Source: Alteromonas gilva
GTDB lineage: Bacteria; Pseudomonadota; Gammaproteobacteria; Enterobacterales; Alteromonadaceae
Reading direction: 5' to 3'
Length of the DNA stretch: 64,000 nt
NCBI RefSeq assembly: GCF_028595265.1
Contig: NZ_JAQQXP010000001.1
Span: forward strand, 496,001-560,000
How positions within the stretch are numbered: the first letter of the stretch is position 1; each line of letters starts with the position of its first letter. This document shows, piece by piece, positions 1-8,606 of this stretch. The notes below the pieces were generated by a model, which was not told the DNA's origin, ran no database searches, and saw only the letters and a list, made by a program, of their open reading frames with translations. Made by a program: the position numbers and the translations under genes.

Positions 1-138
1 CAATTGCGCGGGGTGGCTGATGACGTGTGCCATGGTCGCATTGTCAGCATGCTTGAAGGGGGCTATATACAAAGTGCCTTAGGCCGCAGTGTCGTGGCCC
101 ACCTGAAAGGCCTGCAGGGTGACGACCAGAGCCATTAA
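1..138 (+). CDS. Histone deacetylase family protein, C-terminal end (partial)
   Basis: The first 45 codons of the window are open and end in TAA. The peptide contains LEGGY followed by a short helix ending in HLKGL, which is the usual C-terminus of class II histone deacetylase / acetoin utilisation-type deacylases, where the LEGGY segment lies near the catalytic pocket. The rest of the gene, including the metal ligands, lies upstream of the window, so activity cannot be judged. The gene converges on the minus-strand gene that ends at 167. The family assignment rests on this short tail only. Confidence 0.6.
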   Translation, partial: QLRGVADDVCHGRIVSMLEGGYIQSALGRSVVAHLKGLQGDDQSH

Positions 139-166
139 GGTTTACCTGCTGTAAGCGAAGGTAGGC

Positions 167-694
167 TTATACCGCGCAAAAACAACCTTTAGCGTCGGTG
201 TTTACACTGGCACCGTAGTAGTCAGTTGCAGTCGCTAACTGGCTTATTTCGGCCACCAGATTGTTACCGGTAAAGCAGCCATAGCCAGTAGCGTAGGGGC
301 CGAGGTAGCGCAATTTTCCCTGCTTATCGACTACCGCCAGGGCCGGAAAAGCGTCGATATACCTGCGTAGCGTGGAATGCTCTGTTAACGATAGCTGTGT
401 TACCCGATAGCCCTTATCGGCCAATGCCTGGGTAAGCTCCTGCTGATGCGGTTCGGTAAGCGTATCGCAGTAACAACGCTGACTGGCCCGCATATGCACT
501 AACGATCCCGGCCCCACCCCAGCTGCGCTAAGGTGTGCGGCGAACTGTTGATCAAACTCCGGCTGACTGGCTGCCTGAGCCAGTTTCATTTGCGGATCAA
601 ACATTTTTATCTGATCCAGATTAGCCACCATCAGCGCGCCTAATATGGCTACTGCCCAGACGATAACGGCGGCGGTAATCACACGGTTTGACAT
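167..694 (-). CDS. Membrane-anchored thioredoxin-fold protein (DUF6436-like)
   Basis: The protein has 175 residues if it starts at the ATG at 694. This ATG shares its A with the TAA of the upstream chemotaxis gene (TAATG), a typical coupled start; an in-frame start 14 codons earlier is less likely. Residues 1-25 form a single hydrophobic anchor and the rest should be periplasmic. The sequence has a thioredoxin-like pattern, with a CYC motif after the first strand, an FPALAVVD strand and a GYGCFTGNN turn, but not a classical CxxC site. It also ends in a CFC motif. It resembles DUF6436 proteins. The function is unknown; a redox or metal-binding role is only an inference. Confidence 0.6.
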   Translation of the reverse strand: MSNRVITAAVIVWAVAILGALMVANLDQIKMFDPQMKLAQAASQPEFDQQFAAHLSAAGVGPGSLVHMRASQRCYCDTLTEPHQQELTQALADKGYRVTQLSLTEHSTLRRYIDAFPALAVVDKQGKLRYLGPYATGYGCFTGNNLVAEISQLATATDYYGASVNTDAKGCFCAV

Positions 695-2172
695 TATATT
701 ACGAAGCGATTCACGGTATTGAGCATGGACTGACACTTTTGCGCCAGTTCTTTGGCTTTTGCTTCTAACTCGGCGGCGGTATTGGCCTCGAGTGTCGATA
801 ACTCATGGATCCTGGCGGTACTCTTAGCGATGGAGCTGGAAGCGGCTTCCTGTTCGACCGCTGCCGTGGCAACTTCCATCATGTTGTCGCTGGCAGCCTG
901 AATTTGCTCCTCGATATTTTGCATAAAGCTGGCGGCATTGTCTGAGTCACTGACTGCCTGATCAACCAACTCAACACATTCGTTCATCTGACTGACTGAC
1001 GATGCCGTGCTGGCCACCAATTGTTCGGTTATGGTGCTGATTTCATCGGCACTTTCTTTGGAGCGAATCGCCAGCGTTCGCACTTCATCGGCCACCACCG
1101 CAAAGCCTCGTCCGTGCTCGCCGGCACGGGCAGACTCAATGGCCGCATTAAGTGCTAACAGGTTGGTTTGGTCGGCCACGGCGGTAATTGACCGCATGGA
1201 TTCAGAAATACTTGAGCACCGATCATTCAACTCCTGATTAGTCGTTGCTGCTCTGTTTAGCCGGTCGCGCAATGAATTGATAGTGGTTTTGGTACTCTCA
1301 ACTGCCTTCCGTGAGCTACTGGTATCCTGCTGCGCCTCGCGGGTAATGTCATTGGCCGCATTGGTGCGTTCAGCTGAGTCTTGCAGGGTAACGGCAATTT
1401 CTTCAGAGGCGGTCGAAATGCTGCCAAGTTCATGGTTACTCTGCATAACGTGACCATTTAGATCCTGGGTTGACGACTGCATAAAGGCACTGGTATCGGC
1501 GACCTGGTTGGCCAGGCTGGTGGCATCGTTGACCAGTTCGCGCAATGCAGATAACAGTTCGTCGAAGCGGCTTAACAAGGGAATCGACTTATCAATATCG
1601 ACCCGAAGATTAAGCTTTTGCTGGTCGGCCAGAATGTCATTAATCGCCACTTCAAGGGCGGCAGCACCGACGCCTTCCTCATGACTGCGCTTGGTCATGT
1701 ACATCAGTATAAAGCCTTCAACCAGCGCAAATAAGGCGTGGAGCAGCAAGATAGTAAAAGTAACGTGGCCCTCTTCGAAGGCATAAACGCCGAACCCTTC
1801 GACCTGCAACAGGAAGAAGCTGATATGGTGAATGGCGATGAACACTGTGGCCGACGCAATGACCTTCCAGTTCCGAAATACGGCGAGGACTGCCAGTAAC
1901 GAAAATATCTCAAAGTGCATTTCAATCAGGCCAAATGACTGATGAATATGCAGCGCAGTCATAAGTTGTGAGCCAATACCCATGGCATGGGCGCTGATTT
2001 CTGATTTTTCAGAGGTAAAGCTCAGGTATAACGGTAACGCGACAATGGGGATGCCTAACCAAAACGCGATCATTAGTTCGCCAGTTACAAGCCCGATGAT
2101 AATGGCAATGATAAGTTGTACCATCAACAGCGCGCGGAAAATCTTATGGCCTTCTTGAATCCACGAATACAT
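694..2172 (-). CDS. Methyl-accepting chemotaxis protein with polytopic membrane sensor
   Basis: A chemoreceptor of 492 residues. Residues 1-165 form about six membrane segments with no large periplasmic loop and carry several histidines (HIHQ, EMHFE, AIHH), which could bind a metal or haem-like ligand. The C-terminal half is a coiled-coil signalling domain with the conserved hairpin tip DQTNLLALNAAIESARAGE followed by HGRGFAVVADEVR, the CheA/CheW contact site. The start at 2172 has GGAG about nine bases upstream. The gene is coupled to the following thioredoxin-fold gene. The ligand is unknown; the intramembrane sensor suggests an intracellular, membrane or redox cue rather than a periplasmic ligand. 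Confidence 0.9.
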   Translation of the reverse strand: MYSWIQEGHKIFRALLMVQLIIAIIIGLVTGELMIAFWLGIPIVALPLYLSFTSEKSEISAHAMGIGSQLMTALHIHQSFGLIEMHFEIFSLLAVLAVFRNWKVIASATVFIAIHHISFFLLQVEGFGVYAFEEGHVTFTILLLHALFALVEGFILMYMTKRSHEEGVGAAALEVAINDILADQQKLNLRVDIDKSIPLLSRFDELLSALRELVNDATSLANQVADTSAFMQSSTQDLNGHVMQSNHELGSISTASEEIAVTLQDSAERTNAANDITREAQQDTSSSRKAVESTKTTINSLRDRLNRAATTNQELNDRCSSISESMRSITAVADQTNLLALNAAIESARAGEHGRGFAVVADEVRTLAIRSKESADEISTITEQLVASTASSVSQMNECVELVDQAVSDSDNAASFMQNIEEQIQAASDNMMEVATAAVEQEAASSSIAKSTARIHELSTLEANTAAELEAKAKELAQKCQSMLNTVNRFVI

Positions 2173-2344
2173 GCGTAAAGCTCCAGGATTAGTTTATAAC
2201 TAGCGGGCGGACTTCGACTTAACATGCCGAAAATCCTGTATTTTTAGTTAAGTGTAGATGAACACTGAGAACGTGCCAGAAATATACGCAAAGGTGTTAC
2301 AAAAAGATTACTTTGTTTATCGAAGAATGCTCCGGAATAAATGG

Positions 2345-3316
2345 TTACAGCCATTTTTTCCAGAGCATGCCCAGTAGCATAAGAAACGCCAATATACCCA
2401 TGGACACCATTAAGTTAAAAAAGCCGTCGGGCGTCTCTGTGCCTGGCAGTCCGGCGACATTCATGCCAAAAACACCGGTTAAAAAAGACAGCGGTAAAAA
2501 GATGGCGGTGACCATCGACAGTACATACATACGAATATTTTGTTTGTCGCTGATTTGGTTACGCAGCTCATCCTGTAACACGATAGCGCGTTCACGGGCG
2601 AGGTCGAGATCTTCAATTGAGCGCGTCATTCGGTCAGACTGATCACGCAGACTAAATGTCTGAGTATTATCAAACAGGCCGGCTACGCGTCCTAGCGCTT
2701 CGAGTGCATCCCGCTGGGGAGCCAGATAACGGCGAATGCTGGCGGTCTGGCGACGCAGCATCGACAACTGATGGCGATCCTGCTTATTAAGCGTTTCAGC
2801 CGCTTCATACTCGCCCAGGTGTTCGTCGATTTCTTCTACTTTGTCGTGAATGCGGTCAGCGATGCGCGTGAGCAGCACGATTAACAACTCGGCAATGGAA
2901 GCCGGCGCATTGCCCTCTTCTACTTGCAGACGGGTGTCCTGCACACTCACGAGCTTACGTTCATGGCGCCGCGCGGTGACAATCAAACTTGGCGTAATCC
3001 ACAGCCTCAGCGACACCATATCTTCAGGGTCAGCACCAGGATTGGCGTTAATGCCGCGTAAAAAAGCCAACGCGCCATCAGGCAGCGGAATCACCCGGGG
3101 ACGGGTTTGCAATGCCAACAGACTTTCACCCACTGAACCAGACAGTGCCATTGTCTCGATCAGTTGTTCGGCATCTGAGCTGTCAGATTGCATGTGTACC
3201 CAGCGGTAGCATTGCGCCGGTGGCGTTGTGCTTAATTGCTCAACAGTTACAGGGTTGGCGCTGCCGTCAGCGGCGATATCATAGGCCCATAGCAGGGCGC
3301 TGTTTGCATTTGTCAC
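2345..3316 (-). CDS. zntB: CorA-family zinc transporter ZntB
   Basis: A CorA-family divalent cation transporter of 323 residues, the usual ZntB length. A long acidic and helical cytoplasmic domain is followed by two C-terminal membrane helices. The GMN signature of the pore mouth is at about residue 284 (GVFGMNVAGLPG) and the last helix ends in WKKWL. GMNVAGLPG favours ZntB over CorA itself. The gene overlaps the end of the upstream mscS-like gene by four bases (ATGA), so the two are translated together. ZntB moves zinc, probably with protons; the direction is still debated in the literature. Confidence 0.88.
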   Translation of the reverse strand: MTNANSALLWAYDIAADGSANPVTVEQLSTTPPAQCYRWVHMQSDSSDAEQLIETMALSGSVGESLLALQTRPRVIPLPDGALAFLRGINANPGADPEDMVSLRLWITPSLIVTARRHERKLVSVQDTRLQVEEGNAPASIAELLIVLLTRIADRIHDKVEEIDEHLGEYEAAETLNKQDRHQLSMLRRQTASIRRYLAPQRDALEALGRVAGLFDNTQTFSLRDQSDRMTRSIEDLDLARERAIVLQDELRNQISDKQNIRMYVLSMVTAIFLPLSFLTGVFGMNVAGLPGTETPDGFFNLMVSMGILAFLMLLGMLWKKWL

Positions 3317-4203
3317 TGGGGCTCCTTAGCCTGTCTGACCAGTTGTAAAGTGCCATCAAGATGCACATCGCGCTGTGGAAAGGCAATAACCACATTATGT
3401 TCAGCGAATATTTCATCGATAGCAAATCGTACGTTGCTACGAATGCGGCGCAGATCGCGTTCCACCGTAGCGTTAACCCAGAACAGGGCTTCAAATACCA
3501 GTGCGTTATCACCAAAGTCTTCAAAAATCACAACCGGGGCGGGCTCCTGTAATACCTCTTCCTGAATATTTACCGCTTCGGCGATGAGTTTGGCCACCAA
3601 TTTACAATCAGAACCATAGGCAACGCCCACTTTCACCGATGTTCGCGTCAGGTAGTCGATTAAGGTCCAGTTAACCACGGTGTTTTCCAGCAGTTTGCTG
3701 TTAGGGATCAACATGTGCACGCCATCGACGCGCCGAATGCGGGTTGAGCGGGTGTTGATCGACTCTACCGTACCTCTGGCGCCGTCTACCTCAAGAAAAT
3801 CACCGATGCGAATAGGCCGTTCCCACATTAAGATCCAGCCAGAAATAAAGTTATTAATAATATTTTGCGCACCAAAGCCAACGCCGATAGCGACGGCACC
3901 GGATAAGAATGCAAAGGCGGTGAGCGGCACTTCCATGACATCCAGCGTCGTCACGATGAGAATCGCACTGGCCAGTATATAGAATATTCGCTTAAACAAA
4001 TGCACCGCGTCGGCACTGGCGCCCGACGCGCGTAGCCGGTAGGTAGCGATATGGGCAAGTTTTTTAATTAACCAGATGCCGACTACGTAAATAAGGGGGA
4101 TTGCAACCAGCACGCCCACGGTGATCTGGACGTCAAACAGGGTAAACAGATGGGTAGATAATACGCTTTGTAATTCGGTTATTGCCTTATTCACGCAGAG
4201 CAA
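3313..4203 (-). CDS. Small-conductance mechanosensitive channel family protein
   Basis: An MscS-family channel of 296 residues with two to three N-terminal membrane segments. The pore helix is glycine and alanine rich (AFAFLSGAVAIGVGFGAQNIINN). It is followed by the beta domain (RIGDFLEVDGARGTVESINTRSTRI, IPNSKLLENTVVNWT) and the alpha/beta cytoplasmic vestibule. This is the compact MscS architecture without the large periplasmic domain of MscK. The start is uncertain: TTG at 4203 or GTG at 4194, neither with a strong ribosome site. It heads a two-gene operon with zntB, suggesting linked osmotic and ionic homeostasis. Its role in release of solutes on osmotic downshock follows from the family. 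Confidence 0.88.
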   Translation of the reverse strand: MLCVNKAITELQSVLSTHLFTLFDVQITVGVLVAIPLIYVVGIWLIKKLAHIATYRLRASGASADAVHLFKRIFYILASAILIVTTLDVMEVPLTAFAFLSGAVAIGVGFGAQNIINNFISGWILMWERPIRIGDFLEVDGARGTVESINTRSTRIRRVDGVHMLIPNSKLLENTVVNWTLIDYLTRTSVKVGVAYGSDCKLVAKLIAEAVNIQEEVLQEPAPVVIFEDFGDNALVFEALFWVNATVERDLRRIRSNVRFAIDEIFAEHNVVIAFPQRDVHLDGTLQLVRQAKEPQ

Positions 4204-4439
4204 CTTTATTGACTAAACTGCCCACATGATATGACTCAAATCGTCATACGTCTAGCATAGTATGGTGTTGTGGCAGCATCTTTTGAGGTCTTCGAACAGC
4301 CGCCTGTCAGCCCTTTCATGACGATGGCTCATTGGCACAGCAGAGGGGACGACTATGTCATGGATACCGCGTGTCTGCACATGCCTGTACGGCATAAGTG
4401 TGGTAGCCTTGCGCTACTTTTTTACAGCCGAAGTTTGCT

Positions 4440-4964
4440 ATGCCGATTTTTATGCGGGCGGCTATCGCCCTTACAGTCCTGGCTATGGTGCTTGTTGCAC
4501 CAGCCGCACAGGCATTTACGTTAACCTTATCAAAACAACAGCTGAACGTTATGGTCAGGGCTGTGTTTCCCCAGCAGCGCACCTTTGACAATATCGAGTT
4601 TACGTTTTCGGATCCGCAGGTGGATTTGGACCCGCTCGAAGACGAGTTAATGGTTCTGGTAACGGTATTGGCGGTTCAAAATGGCCAGCGCTTACGAGCG
4701 ACTGCCGAGATTGCCGGGCAAGTCAGCTATCACGGCCAGCTGGCCCAGTTGCAAATTAAACAACCGCGACTGGATAAACTAACTATCGATGACAACCAGG
4801 CCATGGTTGCCGACAGTTTAATTACCGGTATCAAGCGTCTCGAAGGTAAGCGGATGCCGCTGATACTGTTGGTAGACTTTGCGCAACTGGATCTGGCCGC
4901 GTGGGGTTTAAGTACGCCCAGGCGCATCGAAATCACCTCACAGGGTTTACTGATCGAAATTTAA
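4440..4964 (+). CDS. DUF1439 periplasmic protein (YceB-like family)
   Basis: A secreted protein of about 174 residues. Residues 1-26 form a signal peptide ending in APAAQAF, with no lipobox cysteine, unlike E. coli YceB, which is a lipoprotein. The body carries the DUF1439 pattern: LTLSKQQLN near the start, an FSDPQVDLD strand, and a C-terminal segment (GLSTPRRIEITSQGLLIEI) that resembles lipid-binding tubular folds. The ATG at 4452 is an alternative start. It lies 14 bases before the ATP-grasp gene and is probably co-transcribed. The function is unknown. Confidence 0.7.
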   Translation: MPIFMRAAIALTVLAMVLVAPAAQAFTLTLSKQQLNVMVRAVFPQQRTFDNIEFTFSDPQVDLDPLEDELMVLVTVLAVQNGQRLRATAEIAGQVSYHGQLAQLQIKQPRLDKLTIDDNQAMVADSLITGIKRLEGKRMPLILLVDFAQLDLAAWGLSTPRRIEITSQGLLIEI

Positions 4965-4978
4965 TATAAAGGCGCTTT

Positions 4979-5860
4979 ATGAAAAAACTCGCTTTTCTCT
5001 CCATGGACCCCAAAGACCTGGAAGAGTATTTTGTTTATGATGATCTCCTGATTGCTCCCTTTGCACAGCTGGGTTACTCAGTTAGCACGGTGTCGTGGCA
5101 TGAGCAGAGCCATGATTATTCGCAGTATGAAGCCGTTATTGTACGCACCCCCTGGGATTACCAGCAGCACGAAAGCGCGTTTATCGCGTGTTTGCAGCGC
5201 ATTGCCAGTCAAACCCTGCTGATTAACTCGTTGCCGTTGATGCAGTGGAATCTGAACAAGCAATATCTTAAGGATCTGCAACGCAGCGGCGTTGCCGTGT
5301 TGCCAACACTGTGGTTTGACACCTTCAACAGCGAGAGTGTTAAGCAGGCATTTAGCCATTTTGAGTGCGATGAACTGGTGATCAAACCCTGTGTTAGTGC
5401 CAACGCCGATGATACGTTCAGACTGACACCCACAACGCTGCCTGCTTGTGAGCCTGAACTCAGCCGCTGCTTTGAGCAGCGCAGCTTTATGCTCCAGCCC
5501 TTTGTTGACAGTGTTACCGAATATGGTGAAATCTCCCTGTTTTATTTTGCCGGTGAACTCAGCCACGCCATTTTAAAGCGCCCCAAAGACGGCGACTTCA
5601 GGGTGCAGGAGGAACATGGCGGTAGTTTACGTGCCATTACGCCGGATACCGCCATGTTGCACAGTGCTGAAGCCGCGCTGGCTGCTATGCCCGATGATTA
5701 TTTGTATGCCCGGGTGGACCTGCTCATGTTTGACGCGCAGTGGCGTGTTATTGAACTGGAGCTCATTGAGCCATCGCTGTACTTTAATTTAGCACCTGCG
5801 TCGGCGCAGTGCTTTGTGTCTGCCTACCAGCGTTACCTTGCCCTTCATGGGAATGATTAG
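4979..5860 (+). CDS. ATP-grasp ligase-like protein (DcsG/RimK-like)
   Basis: An ATP-grasp protein of 293 residues without signal peptide. An N-terminal pre-ATP-grasp domain (residues 1-90) includes the VRTPWDYQ segment seen in DcsG-like cyclo-ligases. It is followed by a central ATP-binding module (ELVIKPCVSANADDTFRL; MLQPFVDSVTEYGEISLFYF) and a C-terminal metal-binding segment (ARVDLLMFD, ELELIEPSLYF) that supplies Mg-binding acidic residues. This layout matches D-cycloserine synthetase DcsG and related uncharacterised ligases. The substrate is unknown and nothing nearby suggests cycloserine synthesis. A good Shine-Dalgarno (AAAGG) precedes the ATG. Confidence 0.75.
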   Translation: MKKLAFLSMDPKDLEEYFVYDDLLIAPFAQLGYSVSTVSWHEQSHDYSQYEAVIVRTPWDYQQHESAFIACLQRIASQTLLINSLPLMQWNLNKQYLKDLQRSGVAVLPTLWFDTFNSESVKQAFSHFECDELVIKPCVSANADDTFRLTPTTLPACEPELSRCFEQRSFMLQPFVDSVTEYGEISLFYFAGELSHAILKRPKDGDFRVQEEHGGSLRAITPDTAMLHSAEAALAAMPDDYLYARVDLLMFDAQWRVIELELIEPSLYFNLAPASAQCFVSAYQRYLALHGND

Positions 5861-5896
5861 GAGGCTGGGTGGTGGCGCAGCTCGTCGCCACCCCGG

Positions 5897-7342
5897 CTAG
5901 TGTTCGCGCATCATGCGCTGCTTACTCTGGCTGGCAGGGCGTTGCGACTTGGTTACCGAACCAGGCGACTTGGTTACCGAACGAGGTGGCTTATTTGCCG
6001 GGCGATGCGTTGCAGTACGTTTTGACTCCCGCTTAGCGTCGCGTTTGGGGCCATAATCGGCCGGACGCGAGCGTTCAGTATGTTGCCCGGCTTTGATCTT
6101 ACGCGGCTGCGATGAGTGGTTCACTACAGGCCTGGTCTCGCGTTTCACGGTATCCTTGTACTGATTACGTTGCTTAAGCGCGTGATTATCGGGCTTAACA
6201 ATCTTGTGTTGTGCTGGCTTACGCAGGTTTAGCTGGGTGTCGCGGTTACCGGTAACGCTGCGCGGTGAATGAGTGGTCGCCTTTAGCGGTTTGTGGCTGG
6301 TCGCCTTTATCGGTTTGTGAGTGGCGCCACGCGTCGATAATGCTTGTGTTGCCGTATACAACTTACGGTGAGCAACCTCCTTATTAAGGGTACGATGTTG
6401 CTGCACAATAGCGGGACTCTGGCGTGTGACAGTTTTTGAATATCGCGCATGACGTTTTCCTGCATTGTGCTGCCAGCGGTGATACTCCTTCACTGAATAA
6501 CGCTTGTGGTAGCTGGGTCTGGTATAGCGGTATACCGGTGTGTGGCGCACAATAATATGGCGTTCTGGCCACCAGATATGGCCAAAGTAAAAGCTCGCCG
6601 ACAATGCCACATGCGGGCCCCAGTAAATACGGTGGCCAAGTGCGATGCGAACCTTACCCGGCCAATACACCGGCGGGCGATGATGGTGCCAGTGCCCGTA
6701 TACGTAGTGAGGGTCGTAATAGGGAATGTAGACGACTTCGGGGCGGCGTGGCTCAATAACAATGATGCGCTCCTGGGTGGTGACCTGCTGGTAATCATTA
6801 CTTTGTAAGTTGCCGCTCTCCCAGGCTTGTAAACGCAGTGCCTGAACCCGGTCGAGCACCTGGTTTTCGTTAGTGATTACCGCATCACCAAGGGTTTGCA
6901 ACCAACTGAGGTCGTCGCTCATATGACGCAGTACGTCTGTAAAGGGCACCAGCGCTTTGACACTGGGCTCCCAGTCAAAGTCTGCAATGGCGGCATCGAT
7001 TTGCGCCTCATCGAGGTTTGGGTTGGCCTGTCGCCAGCGATCAGCTTCTACCACTTGCAGTGGATAGGTACTGGCGATGAGAATATGAGTGACCACGGAA
7101 TCCGGGTATAGCGCAATGGGCGCGAGCAGGGTATCAAGGGTTTCAATGCTGATCTGCGGTGCGTTAAACGCTGGTTGCGTTTCAGGCGGGCTCAGGGCTG
7201 TTTGTGTCCCGCTCAGGGTTGCTTGTGTCCCGCTCAGGGCTGTCTGTGTCCCGCTCAGGGCTGTATAAACAGAGCTCAGGGCTGTTGCCTGACCGCCGTA
7301 AAGCAGTGGTAGCAAGGTGGCTAACAGGATTCGCTTTTGCAT
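5897..7342 (-). CDS. DUF3300 secreted protein with N-terminal heptad repeats
   Basis: A secreted protein of 481 residues. A signal peptide (residues 1-22) is followed by five copies of a seven-residue repeat of the ALSGTQT type (about residues 23-57). Then comes the DUF3300 domain (about 60-270), with LDTLLAPIALYPDSVVTHIL, FTDVLRHMSDDLSWLQTLGDA and PEVVYIPYYDPHYVYG. The last 200 residues are strongly basic and low complexity (repeated THKP/KAT and SVTKS motifs), suggesting binding to nucleic acid or an acidic surface polymer. The fold and function of DUF3300 are unknown. The gene stands alone, convergent with the ATP-grasp gene. Confidence 0.85.
   Translation of the reverse strand: MQKRILLATLLPLLYGGQATALSSVYTALSGTQTALSGTQATLSGTQTALSPPETQPAFNAPQISIETLDTLLAPIALYPDSVVTHILIASTYPLQVVEADRWRQANPNLDEAQIDAAIADFDWEPSVKALVPFTDVLRHMSDDLSWLQTLGDAVITNENQVLDRVQALRLQAWESGNLQSNDYQQVTTQERIIVIEPRRPEVVYIPYYDPHYVYGHWHHHRPPVYWPGKVRIALGHRIYWGPHVALSASFYFGHIWWPERHIIVRHTPVYRYTRPSYHKRYSVKEYHRWQHNAGKRHARYSKTVTRQSPAIVQQHRTLNKEVAHRKLYTATQALSTRGATHKPIKATSHKPLKATTHSPRSVTGNRDTQLNLRKPAQHKIVKPDNHALKQRNQYKDTVKRETRPVVNHSSQPRKIKAGQHTERSRPADYGPKRDAKRESKRTATHRPANKPPRSVTKSPGSVTKSQRPASQSKQRMMREH
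7190..7294 (-). repeat. 21-bp tandem repeat, five units, inside the DUF3300 gene
   Basis: The octamer GCTCAGGG recurs at 7190, 7211, 7232, 7253 and 7274, exactly 21 bp apart. The middle three units are nearly identical and the outer two diverge. Because 21 is a multiple of three, gain or loss of units would add or remove seven-residue blocks without shifting the frame. The repeat codes for the stretch just after the signal peptide. Confidence 0.9.
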
Positions 7343-7501
7343 ACTGACTCTCCCGCGCCGAGAGGCGCTGCATGTTTGTCTGTATGCAGTTATAGCCAGA
7401 ATTACATTAACCCCGGCTGAACTAACTTAAACCGGGTATTCAGTTAACCGGCTGCAGGCGCAGCTACGCATGAGCAAGGGCGTGCAAGCCTAAGCCTGCC
7501 A

Positions 7502-8119
7502 CTAGTCTTTAAATAAGTGCGGATCAAACGCGTGACCGAGTTTCTCGGTTTTAGTGCGGATATAATGTTTATTATCGTTGGTGATGCCGTGATCAATAGG
7601 CTTGCGCGACACCACGTTAATGCCTAAGTCTTTAAGCGCTGCGGTTTTTCGCGGGTTATTGGTCATTAGCTCAACGTTGTGGACATCGAGTTTATCGAGC
7701 ATTAACTTACACATGTCGTAAGTGCGCAGGTCGGCATCGAAACCCAGGTGCTCATTGGCTTCAACCGTATCCATACCGCTATCCTGCAAATGGTAGGCAC
7801 GGATCTTATTAATCAGTCCGATACCGCGGCCTTCCTGGCGCAGGTACAGCAACACGCCGTATCCATGGGCCACAATGTTCTCCATGGCGCGCTCTAACTG
7901 AAAACCACAATCACAGCGGGTAGAAAACAACGCATCACCGGTCAGGCATTCTGAATGGATGCGGATTGGCACAACATCGCTGGGTTGCCAACTGCCATAG
8001 GATAACGCAACGTGCTCGGTGCCACTGTCTTCAACAAAGGCATGGATGGTAAACTCCCCTTTTCTGGTGGGTAGTTTAGCGGCGCTAACAAATCGGTATT
8101 GCTGAGATGTACTGGTCAT
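7502..8119 (-). CDS. ribA: GTP cyclohydrolase II
   Basis: A stand-alone RibA of 205 residues, catalysing the first step of riboflavin synthesis: opening of GTP to 2,5-diamino-6-ribosylamino-pyrimidinone phosphate. The zinc ligands are visible as ECLTGDALFSTRCDCG (C-x10-C-x-C), followed by the catalytic YLRQEGRGIGL segment and a TNNPRK motif near the end. It is not fused to RibB. No FMN riboswitch was seen upstream, which fits a housekeeping copy outside the rib operon. Confidence 0.95.
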   Translation of the reverse strand: MTSTSQQYRFVSAAKLPTRKGEFTIHAFVEDSGTEHVALSYGSWQPSDVVPIRIHSECLTGDALFSTRCDCGFQLERAMENIVAHGYGVLLYLRQEGRGIGLINKIRAYHLQDSGMDTVEANEHLGFDADLRTYDMCKLMLDKLDVHNVELMTNNPRKTAALKDLGINVVSRKPIDHGITNDNKHYIRTKTEKLGHAFDPHLFKD

Positions 8120-8276
8120 TAAACTCGAAGCCGGAATTAAGATGAAACTGCTATATAGGGGTGCAATGCGGTTTTACAAGCCCTGAGCGCGGCAGTATAG
8201 CGCCTATTGGGTAGTTTAGTCTAATAGCGGCGCCCTCCATTTTTTCGCTTTACGCTGAGTTCGTCCACCGCCGGGT

Positions 8277-8606
8277 TTATCGTTGCGGGTTTAACTGCTC
8301 GGCGATGACATGCAACATTTGTGGCTGGGTTAAGTTATTTTGCGAGATGCCAACAGGTTGCAACCAGACTGCCTCGCATAACCATTCCACATTCAGCAAT
8401 AGTTCGACGTTTGCGTTATGAAGTTTTACCTGCATGCGGTCAGCGCCCCAGTCGGTATCGCTGGTTTGCGCCTGTAGCAAACGGGCAATAGCATGGCACA
8501 ATCTTACTGCCGCCTGTTGGGTTTCAGGCATTGGCCCCTGCCAACTCACATGGGTGTCTTCAACCTGTAAATATGACGCAACTTGTTGTTGGGTTAACTG
8601 CTGCAT
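8277..8606 (-). CDS. Small conserved hypothetical protein (possibly DUF3630)
   Basis: A soluble protein of 109 residues with no signal peptide or membrane segment. It overlaps the end of selO by 13 bases, so it is likely co-transcribed and coupled. Notable segments are an aromatic/acidic strand pattern (HNANVELLLNVEWLCEAVWLQP) and a C-terminal helix. It resembles the short DUF3630 proteins of Alteromonadales, but I recognise this only loosely. No function is proposed. Confidence 0.55.
   Translation of the reverse strand: MQQLTQQQVASYLQVEDTHVSWQGPMPETQQAAVRLCHAIARLLQAQTSDTDWGADRMQVKLHNANVELLLNVEWLCEAVWLQPVGISQNNLTQPQMLHVIAEQLNPQR

Noticed and set aside
5078..5566. A 162-codon minus-strand frame inside the ATP-grasp gene
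   Set aside because: It is antisense to a clear enzyme gene and has no recognisable domain.
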